Source: Caldichromatium japonicum
GTDB lineage: Bacteria > Pseudomonadota > Gammaproteobacteria > Chromatiales > Chromatiaceae
Length of the DNA stretch: 64,000 nt
Assembly (NCBI RefSeq): GCF_011290485.1
Contig: NZ_CP048029.1
Span: 1,178,001 to 1,242,000 of the forward strand
Direction: 5' to 3'
Shown: piece after piece, positions 58,060-64,000 of the stretch
Position numbering within the stretch: position 1 is the stretch's first letter
Layout: every line of letters starts with the position of its first letter
Notes under the pieces: model-generated
The model's database searches: none
Told to the model about the DNA's origin: nothing
The model's input: only the letters and a program-made list of their open reading frames with translations
Program-made: the position numbers and the translations under genes

Positions 58060-59522
58060 GCCCGCTCAGACGACTCGCCTCACAAACCGCCCTCTATGGG
58101 GTGAGCAGTATCCTTGGGCGGTTTTTGAATTATCTACTCGTCCCGCTGCTCACCTATAGCTTCGACCCTGCCGAATATGGGGTGGTAGCTGAGTTTTATG
58201 CCTACCTATCCTTTTTGGCCGTTATCTCGACCCTAGGGCTTGAAACCGGCTATTTCCGCTTTCGTGCTGGTGGAGAATGGCCGCCCACAATTGTGTATGG
58301 CACGGTGCTCACCTGTCTCATCCTCGTCAATGGCCTGGGGTTTTTGGCCTTTGTATTTTGGCAAGAGCCACTCGCTGTCTTATTGCGTCATCCTGAACAT
58401 CCCGAGTATATCCTCTGGTTCGCAGGGATCTTACTATTTGATGCCATCGGCGCCCTGGGATTTGCCCGTCTACGCGCCGAGGAGCGGGCGATCCGCTTTG
58501 CCGCGATCAAACTGATCGAGATCGGCGCCAATATCGCATTGACCATCCTGTTTATTGGGATTGCCCGAGCTGCCCACCTTGCTGATCCTGGTTCAGTGCT
58601 CGGTAGCCTCTGGGACCCGGGGGTTGGTATCGGTTATGTCTTTATCGCCAATCTCGCCGCTAGTCTATTGAAGCTTTTACTTCTCTCGCCCCAATTGGTA
58701 GACGGACTAGGGGGCTTTGATCTGTTGCTGTTGAGACGATTGATCGGTTATTCGCTGCCGATGGTGATCATCGGTTTGGCTGGGATCATCAATGAGACAC
58801 TCGATCGTGCGGCGCTTAAATATCTTTTACCCTATGACGACGCGACCAATATGGCGCAGCTTGGGATTTATAGTGCTTGTTATAAGCTATCGATCCTGAT
58901 GTCATTATTTATTCAGGCATTCCGCTATGCTGGCGAGCCATTTTTCTTCAACTATGCCAAACAACAGGATGCGCGTGCGATCTATGCGCTGATCCTGAAT
59001 GGGTTTGTCATTGCCAGTGTATTTTTATTTTTGCTGGTGACCCTATATTTAGATCTCTTTCAGTATTTCGTCGGTGCAGACTATCGGTCGGGATTAGATG
59101 TGGTGCCGGTGCTGCTATTTGCCAATCTCCTGCTCGGGATCTATGTCAATCTCTCCATCTGGTACAAACTCACTGACCGCACCCTAATGGGGGCGGGTGT
59201 CTCTCTGATCGGTGCCTGGATCACCATCGGTGCCCTATTGTGGTGGGTGCCGCAATATGGCTATTGGGGTGCGGCCTGGGCGCATCTGGTCTGCTATGCG
59301 TCGATGGTGATCCTGTCTTATCTCCTTGGGCGACGTTATTACCCTGTACCCTATAACCTTAAACGGGTCTTGGGCTATATCGGGCTGGGTATAGGGCTTT
59401 ATCTCCTGAGCCGTTGGCTGGTCAGTGAGGGCTGGCCGGCGCTCGGCATCGGCACGGCCTGCCTTGCCGTCTTCGGTGCTTTGGCCGGCTGGGAGATACG
59501 GCGTCTGCTCAAGGTTGCCTAG
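58056..59522 (+). CDS. Polysaccharide/oligosaccharide flippase (MOP superfamily, Wzx-like)
   Basis: An inner-membrane protein of 488 residues with about 12-14 hydrophobic helices. The opening [27 protein letters not shown] and the repeat near residue 230 ([25 protein letters not shown]) are typical of polysaccharide export flippases. It would move lipid-linked glycan units to the periplasm. No glycosyltransferase cluster adjoins it; the nearest glycosyltransferase is 20 kb away. The TTG start overlaps the stop of the response regulator gene. The end overlaps the convergent chemoreceptor gene by four bases. Confidence 0.85.
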   Translation: MSPLRRLASQTALYGVSSILGRFLNYLLVPLLTYSFDPAEYGVVAEFYAYLSFLAVISTLGLETGYFRFRAGGEWPPTIVYGTVLTCLILVNGLGFLAFVFWQEPLAVLLRHPEHPEYILWFAGILLFDAIGALGFARLRAEERAIRFAAIKLIEIGANIALTILFIGIARAAHLADPGSVLGSLWDPGVGIGYVFIANLAASLLKLLLLSPQLVDGLGGFDLLLLRRLIGYSLPMVIIGLAGIINETLDRAALKYLLPYDDATNMAQLGIYSACYKLSILMSLFIQAFRYAGEPFFFNYAKQQDARAIYALILNGFVIASVFLFLLVTLYLDLFQYFVGADYRSGLDVVPVLLFANLLLGIYVNLSIWYKLTDRTLMGAGVSLIGAWITIGALLWWVPQYGYWGAAWAHLVCYASMVILSYLLGRRYYPVPYNLKRVLGYIGLGIGLYLLSRWLVSEGWPALGIGTACLAVFGALAGWEIRRLLKVA

Positions 59523-61090
59523 ACCTTGTATTGGTAGACGACGCTCATGAGTTTGCCCGACAGGTCCTCGAGGTTGCTAGTGGCACTGACTACTTCGTCG
59601 GTGCTCTTGAGGGTCTGATTGGAAAGCATGCGGATGCTCTCGATGTTGCGATTTATCTCCTCGACCACCGCACGCTGTTCCTCAGCCGCAGTGGCGATCT
59701 GATCGTTCATATTATTGATATGCTCAACCGATTGGGTGATAGCGTCGAGCGATTGATCGGTCTCATTGGCAAGCGCTACGCTTTGCTCGGCCTGATCGTG
59801 ACCCTGTTGCATCATGGCTGCGGCACTGCGCGCACCCTGCTGTAGCCGCCCGATCATCTCCTGAATCTCTTGGGTCGATTCCTGGGTACGTTGGGCAAGC
59901 GCCCGCACCTCATCAGCGACGACTGCAAACCCCCGTCCTTGCTCACCGGCGCGCGCTGCCTCGATGGCGGCGTTGAGCGCCAACAGGTTGGTCTGACCCG
60001 CGATCCCGCGGATGACATCCAGGATCTTGCCGATATTGACCGATTCATGTTCGAGCTGCTGGATGGTCCGGGCCGCTTCGCCGACACCATCGGCCAAGGC
60101 GCGGATACCGTTTACGCTATGGCGCACCACCATCCGACCTTCGCGCGCCTGATGGCTGGCCTGATGCGCAGCGTCGGCGGCAGCCGTGGTATTATTAGCG
60201 ACCTCCGCGACTGTCGCCGACATCTCGTTCATAGCGGTTGCCACCATGTCGGTTTCCTGATGCTGCTGCTCCATCAGGTTATGGGAGGCATTGCTAGCCT
60301 GCACGAGCTGGGTTGCAGCGCCGGCAACACCGCTTGCCGCCTCCTGGATATGCCCCATCACGGTTGCCAGACGCGCCTGGAGCATCTTGATCGCCTGTAA
60401 GACCTCGGCGGTTTCATTGTTGCCCTTGACATGGATCGGCGAACTGAGATCCCCGCCAGCGATCTTTTTCGCTATCCGTACCGCCTCGTAGATGTTCTCA
60501 AAGATCTTGTGCGCACTGATCTGGGCGAGGATCAGGGCGAGGATCAGGGCGCCGATCCCAACCCAGATGCTACCTAGCCAGCCAGCCAGGATTGCTGCGA
60601 TCCCCACCAGGGCAAAGGCCGCGCTCAGCCAGAACCTGTGGCTGAACTCCAGGTTCAAGCGCCTTGGCAGCTCTTGCAGATTGCGCGCGCGGATCTGAGC
60701 ATAGAGCTGCTCGGCGGCGGCGATTTGGGCACGGGTCGGTTTGACCCGTACCGACTGATACCCTAGCAGGGTCTCACCTTCATAGACTGGTGTCACATAG
60801 GCATCCACCCAATAATGATCGCCGTTTTTGCAGCGATTTTTGACGATTCCGCGCCAGGGTTTACCCTTCTTGATCGTATCCCAGAGATCCTTGAATGCTG
60901 CCGGAGGCATGTCTGGGTGGCGGATGATATTATGGTTAGTACCTACAAGCTCTTGTTCCGTGAATCCGCTAACATCGACGAATGCCTTATTGCAATAGGT
61001 GATGATCCCCTTGGTATCGGTCGTTGAAACGATGACCCAAGAATCGCGATAGTCGCGTTCTTTCTGGGTAACAGGTAGATTGAGCTTCAT
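59519..61090 (-). CDS. PAS-domain chemoreceptor (Aer-like)
   Basis: Residues 1-125 hold a PAS domain of the Aer type ([56 protein letters not shown]) that in relatives binds FAD and senses redox or energy state. Two close membrane helices at about 155-200 make a hairpin anchor without a periplasmic domain. A HAMP-like segment and the signalling coiled coil follow, with the tip [20 protein letters not shown]. At 523 residues it is typical. The ATG at 61090 yields the family start ([11 protein letters not shown]). Confidence 0.92.
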   Translation of the reverse strand: MKLNLPVTQKERDYRDSWVIVSTTDTKGIITYCNKAFVDVSGFTEQELVGTNHNIIRHPDMPPAAFKDLWDTIKKGKPWRGIVKNRCKNGDHYWVDAYVTPVYEGETLLGYQSVRVKPTRAQIAAAEQLYAQIRARNLQELPRRLNLEFSHRFWLSAAFALVGIAAILAGWLGSIWVGIGALILALILAQISAHKIFENIYEAVRIAKKIAGGDLSSPIHVKGNNETAEVLQAIKMLQARLATVMGHIQEAASGVAGAATQLVQASNASHNLMEQQHQETDMVATAMNEMSATVAEVANNTTAAADAAHQASHQAREGRMVVRHSVNGIRALADGVGEAARTIQQLEHESVNIGKILDVIRGIAGQTNLLALNAAIEAARAGEQGRGFAVVADEVRALAQRTQESTQEIQEMIGRLQQGARSAAAMMQQGHDQAEQSVALANETDQSLDAITQSVEHINNMNDQIATAAEEQRAVVEEINRNIESIRMLSNQTLKSTDEVVSATSNLEDLSGKLMSVVYQYKV

Positions 61091-61249
61091 GGGTTTAATT
61101 AAACAGGATTGAGGATTGATCGTTTGGATCCGCACGGCAAGGAAAACCGATTGCCGCTGTGTGCTGCGGCCATGTAGCGGGTGGCTGCTGCGCCTCGGTC
61201 CTCCCGATCCTGGCCATTGGCCCCATGTTAGCGCAACAGTGCAAACAGC

Positions 61250-61819
61250 GTGAATCGGATCAGCTTACAGACAGCCACGGCTATTACTGGGCTGACTAAA
61301 CGCACTCTGTGGCGGCATATCCGCGCTGGGCGACTGCGGGCCCTGGGCGGTGAGCCGGGCGAGCGAACCCAGGTGGTGCTTGCTGACGTCTTGAGGCTGG
61401 CAGAGCCCCCATTCAGTGGCGAGCATACAAACCTCATCCTCGCCGCAGACCGCGGCGAACCCCAAGCCGAATGCGATCTGGCGCTCCTATTGTTCTCAGC
61501 CCAGCGTCCGCAAGAAGCTGTCTGTTGGCTTGAGCGTTCGGCCAAGCAATACTATCCGGAGGCAATGTGTTGGCTGGGGCGCTGTTATCTCACCGGCCAA
61601 GGGATCGATCGCGATCTCGACCTGGGTCTGATGTGGCTCACCCATGCCGCGGTCAAGGGGCACCCTATCGCCCGCGCCTGGGTCGGCTTCTTGCAGGGGG
61701 AAGAGGGACAGCGCCTGCTTGCCGCGCCCGAGGGTCCTCTCCTGACCCAGGCCCTCGATGAACTCGAACACCAAGTCCTGCTCGCGGCCCTCAGTCGTGA
61801 CAGGACCGCTCAGGCTTGA
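61250..61819 (+). CDS. Sel1-repeat protein with N-terminal helix-turn-helix-like segment
   Basis: 189 residues from a GTG start. Residues 5-45 look like a small winged or MerR-like DNA-binding segment ([21 protein letters not shown]). From about 70 to 150 there are two or three Sel1-type (TPR-like) repeats: [28 protein letters not shown] and [18 protein letters not shown], then [21 protein letters not shown]. There is no signal peptide. The combination suggests a cytosolic regulator or adaptor; the function is unknown. Confidence 0.7.
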   Translation: MNRISLQTATAITGLTKRTLWRHIRAGRLRALGGEPGERTQVVLADVLRLAEPPFSGEHTNLILAADRGEPQAECDLALLLFSAQRPQEAVCWLERSAKQYYPEAMCWLGRCYLTGQGIDRDLDLGLMWLTHAAVKGHPIARAWVGFLQGEEGQRLLAAPEGPLLTQALDELEHQVLLAALSRDRTAQA

Positions 61820-61948
61820 AGGGCAGTGCTCATGCCCATCGCACCTTAGCTCTTTGTCCAGCCCCTGGGCTTCTTGAACTGGGAGGCGCAGCAGTCCACT
61901 AAATTTAGAGTAACTGGCCGGCAAGGTCTTTGCGATGGTGGGTGCTTA

Positions 61949-62310
61949 TCACCATCGCCTTGAATGTCGCCTCGGCCCTGCTCGGCACGTCTTGCTGCGT
62001 CTATATCTCTGGCATGCAGCTTGCGGTGGACGAGGCCGATGTGGTCTTTTATCTGTTCTATCACGTCCTGGGTGATGTAGGTAGGCTTTATGAAACAGCT
62101 CGGGGCGCTGCTGAGACGAGTCCCGCATGGTCGGCAGGGGCGTTCGACTGTTGAGGGCAGCCTGGGGCAAAGGATGACGCGCTCCACCATGCCGTTGGTC
62201 TGCGGGAAAGTGTGCTCGGCCAAGATGTCAATTGGCTCGTCGCTGGCGGCAATCTTCGCCCGGATTGATGGCGTGGTGCGGGCGCCCTTGGGCAGTCGGA
62301 CCAGCATGGC
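61949..62310 (-). mobile_element. IS481-like transposase relic
   Basis: The minus strand holds pieces in two frames. 62307 downwards reads LPKGARTTPSIRAKIAASDEPI (the N-terminal helix-turn-helix region of IS481-type transposases), then jumps to PQTNGMVERVI, a block that belongs at the end of the rve domain. In another frame follows LPQAALNSRTPLPTMRDSSQ...RPELFHKAYLHHPGRD, the usual C-terminus. The catalytic middle has been lost. 61820-61948 between it and the Sel1 gene shows nothing recognisable. Confidence 0.6.
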
Positions 62311-62424
62311 GCATCCTCCACAGGATGCTGCCCGTCATGAGGTCACCGCACCTGCGCGGTATGATGCATACGGGATCTTGCATCACTCCCAAGAGGCATA
62401 TAAAATTACATACTCTAAACCGAA

Positions 62425-62501
62425 AGGCGCGTAGCTCAGTTGGTTAGAGCACCACCTTGACATGGTGGGGGTCGTTGGTTCAAGTCCAATCGCGCCTACC
62501 A
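62425..62501 (+). tRNA. tRNA-Val (anticodon GAC)
   Basis: A complete 77-base cloverleaf with encoded CCA. The acceptor stem AGGCGCG pairs with CGCGCCT; the D arm is GCTC/GAGC; the anticodon stem ACCACC/GGTGGG has loop TTGACAT and anticodon GAC at 62459-62461; the T arm contains GGTTCAAGTCC. It reads GUC and GUU valine codons. It sits alone between an IS relic and thrS. Confidence 0.97.
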
Positions 62502-62569
62502 AACCCCGGCTGTCAGCCTCTAAGCGCCCCGCTTTCAGCACGCCGCGGCTGAGAGTTGTTCCGCAATAG

Positions 62570-62635
62570 GCTGATGGCTTTTTTTATTGGCCGAGCCGCC
62601 TTCTTAGAGCTGACCAGATCTTCAAAGCCATCAGC
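62570..62635 (+). promoter_or_regulatory. 12-bp inverted repeat in the thrS leader
   Basis: GCTGATGGCTTT and AAAGCCATCAGC, perfect complements separated by 42 bases, end 16 bases before the thrS ATG. The downstream arm covers the place where the ribosome would land, and thrS has no strong Shine-Dalgarno. A translational operator like that of E. coli thrS (where ThrRS binds its own mRNA) is possible. A T run after the first arm could alternatively end the tRNA transcript. Confidence 0.5.
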
Positions 62636-62651
62636 AACCGCCAGACTCAAG

Positions 62652-64000
62652 ATGCCTCTGATCACACTTCCCGATGGCTCGCAGCGGTCTTTTGCCCAGC
62701 CGGTGACGGTCCAGGAGGTCGCCGCTGCCATCGGACCTGGGTTGGCCAAGGCCGCCCTTGCCGGGCGCGTCAACGGTCGTCTCGTTGATCTCTCTTATGT
62801 CATCGAGCAGGATGCCGAGCTTGCCCTCCTCACCTTTAAGGATGAGGAGACCGCGCTTGAACTCCTGCGTCATGACGCCGCCCATGTCATGGCCCAGGCA
62901 GTGCAGGAGCTCTATCCAGGGACCCAGGTGACCATTGGGCCAGCGATCGAAAACGGTTTCTATTATGACTTCGCGCGTCCTGAACCCTTCAGCCCCGAGG
63001 ATCTCGAGCACATCGAGGCGCGCATGCACGAGATCGTCAAGCAGGATCTGCCCATCGTGCGCGAGGTCATGGAGCGCGAGGCGGCCAAACGGCTGTTTGC
63101 CGAGATCGGCGAGCACTATAAGGTCGAGATCATCGATGAGTTGATCCCCGAGGGCGAGAAGGTCTCGATCTATCGTCAGGGTGACTGGTTCGATGTCTGC
63201 CGCGGTCCGCATCTCCCGAGCACTGGGCGCTTGGGGCACGGCTTTAAGCTTCTCAAGGTCGCCGGGGCCTATTGGCGAGGCGATCCACGCAACCCGATGC
63301 TCCAACGCATCTATGGCACCGCATGGCGCAACAAGCAGGAGCTCGATGAGTATCTGCACCGTCTCGCCGAAGCCGAACGGCGCGATCATCGTAAGCTCGG
63401 CAGACAGCTCGATCTCTTTCATTTTCAGGACGAGGCCCCGGGGATGGCCTTTTGGCACCCCAAGGGGCGATTGGTCTATCGGCTGATCGAGTCCTACATG
63501 CGCGAGCGACTTGCCGAATACGGCTATCTTGAGGTCGAGACCCCGCAGGTGCTGGACCGGTCGCTTTGGGAGCGCTCGGGTCATTGGGACAAGTTCGCCG
63601 CAGCCATGTTCACGACCCGGCTCGATGAGCGCGACTTTGCGGTCAAGCCGATGAACTGCCCGGGACACATCCAGATCTTCAACCAAGGGGTCAGGAGCTA
63701 CCGCGATCTGCCGTTGCGCATCGCTGAATTTGGCGTGGTCCATCGCAATGAGCCCTCTGGGACCCTGCATGGGCTCATGCGCGCCCGTCGCTTCACCCAG
63801 GACGATGCCCATGTCTTTTGTACCGAGGACCAGCTCCAGACCGAGGTCGGCACCCTAATCGAGATGGTCTTTCGGACCTATCGTGACTTTGGTTTCGACC
63901 AGATCGAGCTTGCGCTTTCGCTGCGTCCCGAGCAGCGGGTCGGGTCCGATGCGCTGTGGGATAAGGCGGAGGCGGCGCTCGCCCAGGCCCTGAGCGACAA
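62652..64000 (+). CDS. thrS: Threonyl-tRNA synthetase, N-terminal 449 residues (continues beyond the window)
   Basis: Charges tRNA-Thr. It starts [14 protein letters not shown], as in E. coli. The domains in order are TGS (about 1-62), the editing domain with [13 protein letters not shown] and the [12 protein letters not shown] cysteine/histidine site (about 65-220), then the class II catalytic core with motif 1 region, the zinc ligands (NCPGH Cys and later His), and motif 2 [28 protein letters not shown]. The C-terminal part and the anticodon-binding domain lie outside. The [11 protein letters not shown] segment confirms a full-length, editing-capable enzyme. Confidence 0.97.
   Translation, partial: MPLITLPDGSQRSFAQPVTVQEVAAAIGPGLAKAALAGRVNGRLVDLSYVIEQDAELALLTFKDEETALELLRHDAAHVMAQAVQELYPGTQVTIGPAIENGFYYDFARPEPFSPEDLEHIEARMHEIVKQDLPIVREVMEREAAKRLFAEIGEHYKVEIIDELIPEGEKVSIYRQGDWFDVCRGPHLPSTGRLGHGFKLLKVAGAYWRGDPRNPMLQRIYGTAWRNKQELDEYLHRLAEAERRDHRKLGRQLDLFHFQDEAPGMAFWHPKGRLVYRLIESYMRERLAEYGYLEVETPQVLDRSLWERSGHWDKFAAAMFTTRLDERDFAVKPMNCPGHIQIFNQGVRSYRDLPLRIAEFGVVHRNEPSGTLHGLMRARRFTQDDAHVFCTEDQLQTEVGTLIEMVFRTYRDFGFDQIELALSLRPEQRVGSDALWDKAEAALAQALSD

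Noticed and set aside
62502..62651. T-box or anticodon-mimic leader for thrS
   Set aside because: No T-box sequence or threonine-anticodon-like loop is visible; only the inverted repeat was kept as a finding.

Overview
The window is about 60% GC bacterial chromosome from a gammaproteobacterium. The most likely source is a purple sulfur bacterium (Chromatiaceae) or a close relative. The evidence is indirect: a gammaproteobacterial housekeeping order (pyrG-kdsA-eno-ftsB-ispD-ispF-truD, mltD-like/rnhA/dnaQ, FNR), a late-cobalt-insertion (aerobic-type) cobalamin gene set with a CobZ-like pair as in phototrophic proteobacteria, many chemoreceptors, and a polyhydroxybutyrate-type esterase. No photosynthesis or sulfur-oxidation gene lies inside the window, so this placement is an inference.

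Region 1 (1-17.2 kb): the end of lon, an orphan IS605-type right-end relic, a GGDEF protein and a chemoreceptor. A hybrid sensor follows whose kinase core has lost its phospho-accepting histidine. Then come a three-gene Gld-like ABC exporter operon (ATPase, permease fused to GldG, DUF4340), a YhdH-type oxidoreductase, a complete IS3-family element, class I fumarase, and a BtuC/BtuD-type ABC importer.

Region 2 (17.3-36.9 kb) is an accessory, IS-scarred region built around cobalamin synthesis: cobE, cobB, cobL, cobH, a cobI-cobJ fusion, cobK and a TcuA/TcuB pair that probably does the job of CobZ. A copper-type P-ATPase, a seven-heme cytochrome, a NERD protein and a cytochrome b561 are interspersed. 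Four derivatives of one IS607-type element, a degenerate IS5/IS427 element and an IS630 miniature sit between them. The deletions I could trace in the IS607 copies occur at short direct repeats. REP-like palindromes cluster at the cob genes and supply the stop codon of three of them.

Region 3 (37-49 kb): a glycosyltransferase, then a phosphate regulon locus (PHO box, pstS, terminator, pstC-pstA, pstB, phoU). pstS carries a frameshift at a run of nine C. Next are an esterase, a lytic transglycosylase, a methyltransferase-rnhA-dnaQ run, and fnr with a perfect FNR box in its own upstream region.

Region 4 (49.5-64 kb): pyrG-kdsA, eno-ftsB-ispD-ispF-truD, a gene broken by an IS630 relic, a response regulator with an anti-sigma-type ATPase domain placed directly at the IS edge, a polysaccharide flippase, a PAS chemoreceptor, a Sel1 protein, an IS481-like relic, tRNA-Val(GAC), and the start of thrS behind a long inverted repeat.
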